DNA from: Bacteroidota bacterium | Lineage (GTDB): Bacteria > Bacteroidota > Bacteroidia > Bacteroidales > VadinHA17 | DNA length: 15,779 nucleotides | Assembly: GCA_012838685.1 (NCBI GenBank) | Contig: DUOU01000095.1 | Location: 1-15,779, forward strand | Direction: 5' to 3' | In this document: piece by piece, positions 1 to 7,144 of the stretch | How positions within the stretch are numbered: the first letter of the stretch is position 1 | How the letters are laid out: each line of letters opens with the position of its first letter | Program-made: the position numbers and the translations under genes | Notes under the pieces: generated by a model | The model's input: the letters and a program-made list of their open reading frames with translations, nothing else | What the model was told of the DNA's origin: nothing | The model's database searches: none

Positions 1-637
1 CGTATGATACTCCACTATTGCCCAGGCCGGCCCCTTCACCGCGGTTTGTAGATTCAACCGACCCCGTGGGAGATCCTTGGTTGCCTGTTCCACCCGCGAC
101 ACCTTCACTTGTCGATGTTGTTCCCCTGTTTTGGGCACTGGTAAGGGCGTTTCTGGTTCGGTCAGCAATTTCAGCCTGTCGGCGCTCTTCCTCCAAAATT
201 CTCTGTCGTTCAATCTCCTCCTGTTCTTTTCTTATCCTTTCCGCCTCCAGTTCTTCCTGCCGGATACGTTCGGCTTCAATTTCCTGTTGTCGCCGTATTT
301 CCGCCTGTGGATCCACCTCCTTAACTTCGGGCGCCTCCTCAAAATCCTGTGTCAACAAGGGCTCTTCGTCAACAGTCTCCATGTTTGTACTGGAGGTAGG
401 TGGTGGAGAGTAATCTTCTGGATTCGCCATGGCAATTGATGGTTCAACATCGCCATAGCCGGTATCATCGAATCCAAAATTCACAAGGATACCCTCTTCG
501 GGTTCAATTACAGGCGCATACATTCCAAGTATAAACAACGAACCGATCACAAAGGAATGAATCAGTATTGTGCCTATAAGTCCCTTTTTTTTCTCCTGGG
601 GAAACCTATACAGATCGTTATTTGGGTGTTGTGGCAA
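1..637 (-). CDS. TonB-like energy transducer, C-terminal part beyond the window
   Basis: This protein probably carries proton-motive energy from the ExbB-ExbD complex across the periplasm to outer-membrane receptors. The visible 212 residues show a short basic N-terminus, one membrane segment (about 19-41), and a Pro/Glu-rich stretch (about 43-110). A Glu/Arg-rich coiled coil follows at about 111-160, with ERIR repeated, like TolA domain II. The last part is a Gly/Ser/Thr linker ending GNSGVSY. In Bacteroidota TonB/TolA-like proteins such a motif leads into the C-terminal TonB domain, which here lies off the left edge. The only start found in frame is a TTG at 637-635, directly after an in-frame stop. 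It overlaps the end of exbD by 20 bases, which suggests translational coupling. TonB versus TolA function cannot be settled without the C-terminal domain. Partial at the window edge. Confidence 0.8.
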   Translation of the reverse strand, partial: MPQHPNNDLYRFPQEKKKGLIGTILIHSFVIGSLFILGMYAPVIEPEEGILVNFGFDDTGYGDVEPSIAMANPEDYSPPPTSSTNMETVDEEPLLTQDFEEAPEVKEVDPQAEIRRQQEIEAERIRQEELEAERIRKEQEEIERQRILEEERRQAEIADRTRNALTSAQNRGTTSTSEGVAGGTGNQGSPTGSVESTNRGEGAGLGNSGVSY

Positions 638-1010
638 TTATTAATTTGTAATTGTTTGATTGTGCTATATTCAATACTTTGACCACGCTCTCAAAAGGAA
701 CGGTTTTGTCGGCATGCAATGAGATATAGGTATCAGGATTCGCTCCAAGTTTCTGTTTCAATATCGATTCCAGATCCTCGAAAGCTACGGGTTGATTTTC
801 AACATAATATCGTTGATCGCTTGTGATGGAGACAGTTGTTTGCGGCTTGGCCGAGGTCTGACTGCTCCCCTGGGGCAACAACAGTTTCAAAGCTGTGGGG
901 TGTACTAATGTTGATGTTAACATAAAGAAAATAAGTAGGTTAAATACAACATCAGTCATGCCCGTTGAGCTAAAACTAACATTTATCTTATTTCTTTGGG
1001 TAATTGCCAT
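618..1010 (-). CDS. exbD: ExbD/TolR family biopolymer transport protein
   Basis: ExbD is the small inner-membrane stator partner of ExbB and helps turn proton flow into motion of TonB. The 130-residue length is normal for the family. The N-terminus is cytosolic (about 1-17) and is followed by one membrane helix at about 18-37. That helix carries the conserved proton-handling Asp (D20 in GMTDVVFNLL). A periplasmic domain of about 90 residues completes the protein, with the ISLHADK-type strand and a C-terminal KLIIATTPK. The gene starts 10 bases after exbB ends and overlaps the TonB-like gene, so the three are almost certainly one operon. A TolR role (with TolQ and TolA) is the alternative. The TonB-like neighbour favours ExbD. 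Confidence 0.92.
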   Translation of the reverse strand: MAITQRNKINVSFSSTGMTDVVFNLLIFFMLTSTLVHPTALKLLLPQGSSQTSAKPQTTVSITSDQRYYVENQPVAFEDLESILKQKLGANPDTYISLHADKTVPFESVVKVLNIAQSNNYKLIIATTPK

Positions 1011-1020
1011 ATTGTATTAC

Positions 1021-1707
1021 TTATTTAACCGGTTCATTGAGAATATCCATAAATTCCGTCAAAGTGGCTTCCAAGGTAAAAACCACTTTTTCTACTCTAA
1101 CAACCAAGGCGTTATATGCGAAGAAGCAGAGAATTCCAACGATAAGCCCTCCGGCGGTGGTAACAAGGGAGGTATATATTCCGCCTGAAAGTATAGAGAC
1201 CTCAATATTGTTACCGGCGAGTGACATCGCATAAAACGCCTGTATCATACCTATCACGGTTCCGAGAAATCCCAACATTGGCGCGGCTCCGGTAATTGTC
1301 GCCAAAGTAGGGAAGCTTTTTTCCAGTTTGGCCACCTCAAGCTTGCCGACGGTTTCGACAGCCGTGCTGATATCTTGCAAAGGTCTCCCCAGTCTGCTTA
1401 TCCCCTTTTCCACCATCTTGGCAGCGGGACTATCGGTTGATTTGCACAACGCTGTGGCCGCATCAACCTTTCCTTCATATATATAATCTTTTATCCTGTT
1501 CATGAAATTAACATCCTGTTTATATGCTTTTTTTATCACGAACAGCCTTTCAATGAATATATAGGCGGCGACAAATGAGAGCAGGACAATGATCAGCATG
1601 ATCCACCCACCTTTTATGGCAAGATCGATTAATGTCAATTTGGCTGTGGAGGCGGTTTCGACCGCTGTTGTTGCCCCTTCCTGTAAAATAATCTGTAGTA
1701 ATCCCAT
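1021..1707 (-). CDS. exbB: MotA/TolQ/ExbB proton channel family protein
   Basis: ExbB forms the inner-membrane proton channel with ExbD that energises TonB. From the ATG at 1707 the protein has 228 residues. The first membrane helix is at about 34-59. A cytosolic segment of roughly 80 residues follows. Two Gly/Ala/Thr-rich helices come next: the first contains ITGAAPMLGFLGTVIGMI and the second SLVTTAGGLIVGILCFF. This is the ExbB/TolQ/MotA signature. The N-terminal peptide is followed by a hydrophilic stretch rather than a cleavable signal. A TTG five codons upstream (1722) is in frame and could also be used; I chose the ATG. It is the first gene of the exbB-exbD-tonB row. A weak -7-like element (TTACTTTG at 1812-1819, minus) lies about 105 bases upstream. 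Confidence 0.92.
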   Translation of the reverse strand: MGLLQIILQEGATTAVETASTAKLTLIDLAIKGGWIMLIIVLLSFVAAYIFIERLFVIKKAYKQDVNFMNRIKDYIYEGKVDAATALCKSTDSPAAKMVEKGISRLGRPLQDISTAVETVGKLEVAKLEKSFPTLATITGAAPMLGFLGTVIGMIQAFYAMSLAGNNIEVSILSGGIYTSLVTTAGGLIVGILCFFAYNALVVRVEKVVFTLEATLTEFMDILNEPVK

Positions 1708-1879
1708 AATGTTATGTTTCAATAGTAATGGTTTGTTTCGTTTCTGTTAAATATGGAGCGAAGTTAATAAAAAACGTAATTCAACTGTCTACTATTGTTG
1801 TAGGTTAATAACAAAGTAAATTTATTTATAAACATAAATTTCTGTTTTCTCTTTTTACATGTAATTATGTTAAAAATGA

Positions 1880-1887
1880 TACTTTTG
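1880..1887 (+). promoter_or_regulatory. Candidate Bacteroidota -7 element for nnr
   Basis: TACTTTTG matches the Bacteroidota housekeeping -7 consensus TAnnTTTG exactly. It lies 45 bases before the nnr ATG, which would give a leader of about 40 bases. I see no clear TTG at the -33 position, only a T-rich stretch, so this is a sequence match and not a proven promoter. Confidence 0.5.
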
Positions 1888-1932
1888 ATAAAAATATCTC
1901 TTTTGGGATCAATTTATTAAAAACCATAACGG

Positions 1933-3450
1933 ATGAAACTCTTTACCTCCCCTCAAATAAGGGAAATTGACAGAATAACTATCGAAAGGGAGCCGGTATC
2001 CTCAACCGACTTAATGGAAAGGGCCGCCAGCGGGGCGGCGTCATGGATAATGGAGAGATTCAGCGGAGATACTTTGTTTTATGTTTTCGCGGGTCCGGGC
2101 AATAATGGGGGAGACGGACTGGTAATCGCCAGGTTACTCCATAAGGCGGGTTTTGACACGGTTGTCGTTATTCCTCAACTATCGGACAGTTTTTCTCCCG
2201 ATTTCATGATAAATAGGGAGCGTTTGGAGAGAATAGGTTTTAGTAAGATCATTCTTTTGGGAGAGGAGGACCGGTTCCCGGTCTGTTTGGGAAATACCGT
2301 GATCGTGGATGCCCTGTTCGGCACCGGTTTGAATCGCCCGGTTTATGGTTTCGCCGGGAAATTGATAGAGAAGATAAATGCCGCGGATGCGGTCATAATA
2401 TCGATAGACATTCCATCCGGACTTTTTGGCGAGGATAACAGATTGAACAGGGATTCGGCGATTGTAAGGGCAGACTATACCTTGAGCTTTGAGTTCCCCA
2501 AAATCGCTTTTATGTTTCCTTCAAACGAACAATATGTCGGGGAGGTTGTTGTTCTTCCGATAGGTCTTGATAAGCGGACCATAAATGATCTTGAATCGGA
2601 CTATTATTATACTGATGAAGATGTTGTCAAGCCGATGCTAAAAAAGAGAAAAAAATTCAGTCATAAAGGCAATTACGGCCACGCCCTTTTTATCGGAGGT
2701 TCCAGGGGAAAGATGGGCGCGGTGGTTTTGGGGGGAAAGGCGGCCCTTAGGAGTGGGGCCGGTTTGGTCTCCTGCCATATACCGTACTGTGGGAACGATA
2801 TTCTGCAGGTCGCGGTACCTGAGGCGATGGTGAGCGCGGACAGCCATGAATTATTTGTAACAACTCTGCCCGATATGACAAAATATTCGGCAGTGGGCAT
2901 TGGTCCCGGTATGGGGATCGCCCCGGATTCATTTGGGGTTTTATACGATTTGCTGACGGAATGTGACCTGCCATTGGTTGTAGACGCAGATGCGATCAAT
3001 ATATTATCGGCAAACAAGGGGTGGCTTAAAAAAATCACGTCCAATACCATACTGACCCCACATCCCAAGGAGTTTGAGCGTGTCGCCGGAGTATGGGACA
3101 ACGATTGTGAAAGAGTTGAAAAACAGGTAAATTTTTCAAAGGATATGGGCTGTATCGTTGTACTCAAGGGTGCCTGCACTTCTGTTTCGTTTCCCGATGG
3201 GAGGGTGTGGTTCAACAGTTCAGGCAATCCCGGAATGGCAACAGCGGGCAGCGGTGATGTGCTGACAGGTATTATTTTGTCGTTGCTGGCGCAGGGTTAT
3301 ACTCCCGAAGAGGCCGCGATAGCGGGTGTCTTTATTCATGGTTTGGCGGGTGACATAGCTTCGGAAAAATTGGGCGAAACAGCTATGATAGCCTCCGATA
3401 TTATCGATAATATAGGTGCCGCTTATGATATGATAATAGACAATGGATAG
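1933..3450 (+). CDS. nnr: Bifunctional NAD(P)H-hydrate repair enzyme (epimerase + dehydratase)
   Basis: The enzyme repairs NADH and NADPH damaged by hydration. The N-terminal YjeF domain (about 1-215) interconverts the R and S hydrates. The C-terminal ribokinase-like domain (about 230-500) dehydrates the S form using ADP. Visible motifs are AGPGNNGGDGLVIARLL at 53-69 and VDALFGTGLNRPV at 125-137. SIDIPSG at 157-163 supplies the likely catalytic Asp 159. In the second domain, LTPHPKEFERVAG is at 374-386 and GNPGMATAGSGDVLTG at 431-446, with the likely catalytic Asp 442. The 505-residue length is normal for the fused form. The gene stands alone, with the ExbB operon divergent and a lipoprotein gene 148 bases downstream. 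Nothing is missing from either active site. Confidence 0.95.
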   Translation: MKLFTSPQIREIDRITIEREPVSSTDLMERAASGAASWIMERFSGDTLFYVFAGPGNNGGDGLVIARLLHKAGFDTVVVIPQLSDSFSPDFMINRERLERIGFSKIILLGEEDRFPVCLGNTVIVDALFGTGLNRPVYGFAGKLIEKINAADAVIISIDIPSGLFGEDNRLNRDSAIVRADYTLSFEFPKIAFMFPSNEQYVGEVVVLPIGLDKRTINDLESDYYYTDEDVVKPMLKKRKKFSHKGNYGHALFIGGSRGKMGAVVLGGKAALRSGAGLVSCHIPYCGNDILQVAVPEAMVSADSHELFVTTLPDMTKYSAVGIGPGMGIAPDSFGVLYDLLTECDLPLVVDADAINILSANKGWLKKITSNTILTPHPKEFERVAGVWDNDCERVEKQVNFSKDMGCIVVLKGACTSVSFPDGRVWFNSSGNPGMATAGSGDVLTGIILSLLAQGYTPEEAAIAGVFIHGLAGDIASEKLGETAMIASDIIDNIGAAYDMIIDNG

Positions 3451-3598
3451 TGTTTTTTGGGCGAATATTGCTAATATTGCCGTGAATTGGAATATTTAAG
3501 TTTATTGGAGGGGGAAGAGACTAAAATTGAACCTATTTTTAAGAGAGGCAAGGCTTTAACTGTTTAGCTTCACATGACCTTATAAATATATAATAAAC

Positions 3599-4717
3599 AT
3601 GAAACGAATAAAATATATATCGGTGTTTTTAGTGTTAGCCTTATTGGCTTCATGTTCAAGCGTTAAGAGAACAGGTAAACAGAGTTACTCCGTAACACCA
3701 CTTTCAGATGCGGTGTCGGTCAGCAACGGTGCTATTGTTTATGGTTTGCCAAGAACCGTCTTCACGGTAAAGGTGAGAATGGAAAGAACGGTTGAGGTAA
3801 AGGGTCCTTATTCCCAATTCGCAGAGAATCTGCTTGGGTTGAGGAACATTATCAAATCAGACCGGGAGTACTGGGAAATTACCGGTATTACCGTAAACTC
3901 ACATGAAGAGCTTGATCCATCCGAATTATATATTATTGAAAGTGGGGCCGCCATGGAGGCCAATATGTTAACACTAAAAAGCGAAGGTTTTATTCTGGAC
4001 CTTAACCCTGAGTCGAACAAAAGCGATAAATCGATGGAAACGGAATATGATTTTGATCTTAACAGGTATGTCGCCTACGATCTGGGATCCGACGAATATT
4101 ATTTTACACAGGTGGATACCGGATACAGACGGTTAAGTTTTGATTCAACCTTTATAAGTGTGCCCTATGTTGTCGAGAGAAGAACGCCTCTATCTTCCGC
4201 CCAGCTCGCGGAAAAGGCGGCGAACAGGATTATTGAGATCAGGGAGGGCAAGTTTTTGGTGTTGACCGGTGAGGCAAATGTTTTCCCTCAAAGTGACGCC
4301 GCTATAAAGGAGCTCAATAAGATGGAAAAAGAGTATACCGAGTTGTTTGTCGGGAAGCGTTACACTGAGACAAGATATTATGCCGTGCAGGTAATACCTA
4401 CATCGGAGATTAAAGAGACACCCGTTGAACTGTTTAAGTTTTCGGAGTTAACAGGAGTGGAGGAGATTGAATCAGTTATGGGAGAACCGGTAACTATTAC
4501 TTTGGTTCCGGAACGGAAACTCAAGGATCTTTCGATGATAACCAAGAGTGAAGTGGTTGATTCCAAAGTACAAAACGATAAAATCTTTTATCGGATTCCC
4601 GACGTGGTAAATGTGTCGATAGATTATGAGGGAGAAAAACTGTATAACTCTAGGAAACTTGTTTACCAGTTCGGAGAGATAACACAACTGCCCTCCAATT
4701 ATATTATCGGAAAATAA
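3599..4717 (+). CDS. DUF4831-like lipoprotein of unknown function
   Basis: This is a 372-residue lipoprotein. Residues 1-18 form a basic, hydrophobic signal ending in a lipobox (LASC), with the acylated Cys at 19. A short Ser/Lys-rich linker follows, then a hydrophilic globular body with no further membrane segment. The pattern near the N-terminus (GAIVYGLPRTVFTVKVRME, then SREYWEI-like text and HEELDPSELYII) resembles what I know of the uncharacterised Bacteroidales family DUF4831. No enzyme motif is visible. The acidic, beta-rich look fits a lipid-anchored periplasmic or outer-membrane protein. The gene stands apart from nnr (148-base gap) and is convergent with the thioredoxin gene, sharing its terminator. 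The start is the ATG directly before the signal peptide. The family assignment is from memory; the lipoprotein call is direct. Confidence 0.85.
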   Translation: MKRIKYISVFLVLALLASCSSVKRTGKQSYSVTPLSDAVSVSNGAIVYGLPRTVFTVKVRMERTVEVKGPYSQFAENLLGLRNIIKSDREYWEITGITVNSHEELDPSELYIIESGAAMEANMLTLKSEGFILDLNPESNKSDKSMETEYDFDLNRYVAYDLGSDEYYFTQVDTGYRRLSFDSTFISVPYVVERRTPLSSAQLAEKAANRIIEIREGKFLVLTGEANVFPQSDAAIKELNKMEKEYTELFVGKRYTETRYYAVQVIPTSEIKETPVELFKFSELTGVEEIESVMGEPVTITLVPERKLKDLSMITKSEVVDSKVQNDKIFYRIPDVVNVSIDYEGEKLYNSRKLVYQFGEITQLPSNYIIGK

Positions 4718-4726
4718 TGAGCCGCT

Positions 4727-4762
4727 AAAAATAGAAAAGTAAAAACAGCTTACTCTATTTTT
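4727..4762. terminator. Bidirectional terminator between convergent genes
   Basis: The arms AAAAATAGA...GTAA (4727-4742) and TTACTCTATTTTT (4750-4762) pair as 9 plus 4 base pairs, with a 3-base bulge and a 7-base loop. The outer A/T runs give a U tract in both directions. The right arm covers the stop and last codons of the thioredoxin-like gene on the minus strand. The left arm starts 10 bases after the lipoprotein stop. The stem is AT-rich, so strength is uncertain. Confidence 0.6.
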
Positions 4763-5277
4763 CCCTTAAAATTGGTTTGGAACAGATTGAAGTCGATTTC
4801 CATATTTTTGATATCACCGAAATACGCCAACAGCAGCTCCATCTCCTTTGATTCCCTGAAACCGGCAATTGGTGTGACAAAAACCCGGCCATCTTTGGGC
4901 GACAATATCACAACCGTTGGATAGGCCAGCTGGCCCTGAAGAAGCAAAACGGCTAACTGGTGAGCTTTTCCGGATTTTCCGTCGTTAATAAATCTCTCTC
5001 CCAAAAACATTATGGTATCACTGCCCTCGGCATCGAATTTGACAGGGTAAAAGTTGTTGTTCAAAATATCGGCTATAACCGGATTTGAAAATGTTTCCTG
5101 ATCCATTTTTTTGCACCATCCGCACCAGTCAGTGTAGGTATCGATGAATAGCGGACGAGACGATTTTTTCATCATCTCTTCCGCCTGCTCAATAGTGAGC
5201 CAGTTAACCCCCTCCTGTGAGAAGAGAAAGTTGGGTAGCGCGGTAAGCATAAATAAGGCGAAAAGATATCTGACCAT
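4750..5277 (-). CDS. Exported thioredoxin-like protein with a CGWC active site
   Basis: This 175-residue protein has a signal peptide (about 1-21, ending LFSQ) and one thioredoxin fold, so it most likely acts in the periplasm. The redox motif CGWC at 52-55 sits in the context TDWCGWCKKMDQETF, typical of the DUF255/Thioredoxin_7 group. The family's cis-Pro is at about 120 (LAYPTVVIL). The mature protein reads as a stand-alone reductase or disulfide carrier, but its partner is not visible here. A candidate promoter lies just upstream on the minus strand, and the gene appears monocistronic. It is convergent with the lipoprotein gene, with a shared terminator at its 3' end. The substrate is unknown; an oxidase or chaperone role is possible. 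Confidence 0.88.
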   Translation of the reverse strand: MVRYLFALFMLTALPNFLFSQEGVNWLTIEQAEEMMKKSSRPLFIDTYTDWCGWCKKMDQETFSNPVIADILNNNFYPVKFDAEGSDTIMFLGERFINDGKSGKAHQLAVLLLQGQLAYPTVVILSPKDGRVFVTPIAGFRESKEMELLLAYFGDIKNMEIDFNLFQTNFKGKIE

Positions 5278-5308
5278 AGTTCCGAAAGTTCAATTAATAG
5301 ATTCAGGA

Positions 5309-5316
5309 CAAAATTA
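5309..5316 (-). promoter_or_regulatory. Candidate -7 element for the thioredoxin-like gene
   Basis: On the minus strand this reads TAATTTTG, an exact match to TAnnTTTG. It ends 31 bases before the ATG at 5277, which gives a leader of about 25 bases. No clear TTG is visible at -33. This is inferred from the consensus only. Confidence 0.45.
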
Positions 5317-5456
5317 TACATTTTCATCTATTATTTACATTATATTTTGTTGATTCCGCTATCTCTCTCCCGATTATAAGCGTGAATTTGAAAATAAAAA
5401 TAAAAAAGGAAAATAAATATTTAAATTCGCGAACCATAAATCTCAAAACAAAAAAT

Positions 5457-7004
5457 ATGGAAACAAAAACATTGCGCGAAAATGTAGCCATGCGTTGGCT
5501 AGTGTTGATTCTTGTAAGTGCCATTATGTTCGCCACATATTGGTTTCAGGATTTTTATGGGGGATTGAAAGGTCTGATGGAATCGGAGCTTGGCTTCACC
5601 AGTGAACAGTTTGGCAGGATAATCGGCCTTACAACAATAGCCAACATGTTTGGCATGATAATAGTTGGCGGAATTATCCTCGATAAGTGGGGCATTAGAC
5701 TGGCAGGCTATGTTTTTGGTGGGTTGGCTGCTCTTGGTGGGGCCATATCGGCGATGGCTACATCCGGATTTTTTGGTACGGATCCAAACAGAATGTTAAC
5801 ATGGATGATATTGGGCAGAATACTGTTCGGTTCCGGTCTGGAGGTCACCTGTGTGGTTGCCACAAGGACAATAGTAAAGTGGTTTAAGGGTTATGAGATG
5901 GCACTGGCAATGGCCATAAATGTCGGTATAGGACGTTTGGGTTCCGCATTGGGTATCGCCATTTCACCGGATATCGCGATGGGACAGGTTTCCACGGCGG
6001 TCTCTTTTGCCGCTTCACTTATTGGAATAGGTTTGTTGTTGTTTGTTGTCTACTCTTTTTTTGATGTCAAGATCGACAAGCAGAATAAAGCTTTGGCCGC
6101 CGGTAGTGAGGAGGAATTCCATATCAGTGATCTTGTTAAATTGGTAACAGACAGATCGTTTATTTATATCACCCTTCTATGTGTCGCATTTTATGCGGCA
6201 GTTTTCCCGTTCATTCAGTATGCGCCTGATATGCTGGTTAATAAATTTGGATTTACATATGACCTCCCGACAGATGGAAGTGGCGATATATTTCTTTTTG
6301 GAAGCAAAGCCCTGGGTAACGCCAGTATTTATGTCGCGTTCTTTTTGTTCGGGATTTTTTTCTCGGCGGTCCCCGCGAATCTTAAATCAAAAACAGCAAG
6401 GTACACCACTATGGCGGTTGTTTTCGTTGTTTTTGTCTTATTCCTCGCGGCCATAAGCGACAAGCTCTCCCTGTGGCTTCAAAATGGTCCAAAAACCACA
6501 TCTTTAATACCTCTTGGTACAATTTTGTTTACCCCAATATTTGGCAACTACGTTGACAAGAAGGGCAAAGGAGCCTCGCTTATGATACTTGGCTCCATTT
6601 TGCTGATTTTCGCTCATCTGTCGCTAGCGTTGTCATCGGCTCCGTTTATGGCCTATATCGGACTGGTTTGTCTGGGTATAGCTTTTTCTCTTGTTCCGGC
6701 TTCAATGTGGCCATCGGTCGCTAAAATTGTTCCTGAATATAGGTTGGGTACGGCCTATTCCACAATGTTCACGGTACAGAACTGGGGACTTGGAATTTTC
6801 TTCTGGGGAATAGGCGCGCTGCTGGATGTTGTCAACAGAGCCGATCTGGAAGCTATTCGTGCCGGTGAGGCCGTATATGACTATACAATTCCAATATTTG
6901 TTCTTGTTGCCTGCGGAGTGGTGGCTGTCCTGCTGGCGTTTGGGCTTAAGAAGGCCGACAAGGAGCAGGGATATGGCCTTGAGATGCCCTCGGGACAGAG
7001 ATAA
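5457..7004 (+). CDS. MFS transporter resembling MFSD1 dipeptide carriers
   Basis: This is a 515-residue inner-membrane carrier of the major facilitator superfamily. The loop 2-3 motif is at 71-81 (GGIILDKWGIR). Two segments recall human MFSD1, a lysosomal dipeptide transporter. One is KWFKGYEMALAM followed by GIGRLGSA (141-164). The other is IVPEYRLGTAYS with VQNWGLG (about 424-446), after DKKGKG in the loop 8-9 region. I count about 14 hydrophobic segments: the usual 12 plus two between segments 7 and 8 (about 288-307 and 317-335). I chose the ATG at 5457 because METKTLRENVAMRW leads straight into segment 1. An upstream in-frame ATG at 5382 would add 25 Lys/Asn-rich residues that look like an A-rich leader. 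Dipeptide transport is inferred from resemblance to MFSD1; MFS membership is clear. Confidence 0.9.
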   Translation: METKTLRENVAMRWLVLILVSAIMFATYWFQDFYGGLKGLMESELGFTSEQFGRIIGLTTIANMFGMIIVGGIILDKWGIRLAGYVFGGLAALGGAISAMATSGFFGTDPNRMLTWMILGRILFGSGLEVTCVVATRTIVKWFKGYEMALAMAINVGIGRLGSALGIAISPDIAMGQVSTAVSFAASLIGIGLLLFVVYSFFDVKIDKQNKALAAGSEEEFHISDLVKLVTDRSFIYITLLCVAFYAAVFPFIQYAPDMLVNKFGFTYDLPTDGSGDIFLFGSKALGNASIYVAFFLFGIFFSAVPANLKSKTARYTTMAVVFVVFVLFLAAISDKLSLWLQNGPKTTSLIPLGTILFTPIFGNYVDKKGKGASLMILGSILLIFAHLSLALSSAPFMAYIGLVCLGIAFSLVPASMWPSVAKIVPEYRLGTAYSTMFTVQNWGLGIFFWGIGALLDVVNRADLEAIRAGEAVYDYTIPIFVLVACGVVAVLLAFGLKKADKEQGYGLEMPSGQR

Positions 7005-7144
7005 GGAATTGTATTGCCCACATAAGGCTTTTTAAAAAAGAATCTGTAGGGTTTTATTGCTGATTCTATGTCAGGATAACCGAACAAGATGCAGAGTTTT
7101 GAGGCTTTGCCCTGAATACTTTGTCTCTGACTTTGGTATAACCT

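Noticed and set aside
1812..1819. TTACTTTG (minus) as a promoter for exbB
   Set aside because: It has one mismatch to TAnnTTTG in the key A, and no -33 element is clear. It is possible but too weak to list as a feature.
2673..3227. Long minus-strand open frame inside nnr
   Set aside because: It lies fully within a well-supported gene, and its translation shows no domain; it follows from the codon usage of nnr.
3464..3480. Direct repeat AATATTGC in the nnr-lipoprotein gap
   Set aside because: Two short AT-rich copies 9 bases apart are likely by chance in this composition, and no regulator is known for them.
5341..5349. TATATTTTG as a promoter for the MFS gene
   Set aside because: The spacing between TA and TTTG is three bases and not two, so it does not match the -7 consensus; no -33 element is visible.
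5382..5456. In-frame upstream ATG that would extend the MFS protein by 25 residues
   Set aside because: The added residues are Lys/Asn-rich, look like an A-rich leader and come before a normal MFS N-terminus, so the ATG at 5457 is the likely start.
7005..7144. Terminator between the MFS and phosphate-transporter genes
   Set aside because: Only short inverted repeats (such as AGAATC/GATTCT) are present, with no stable stem followed by a T run.
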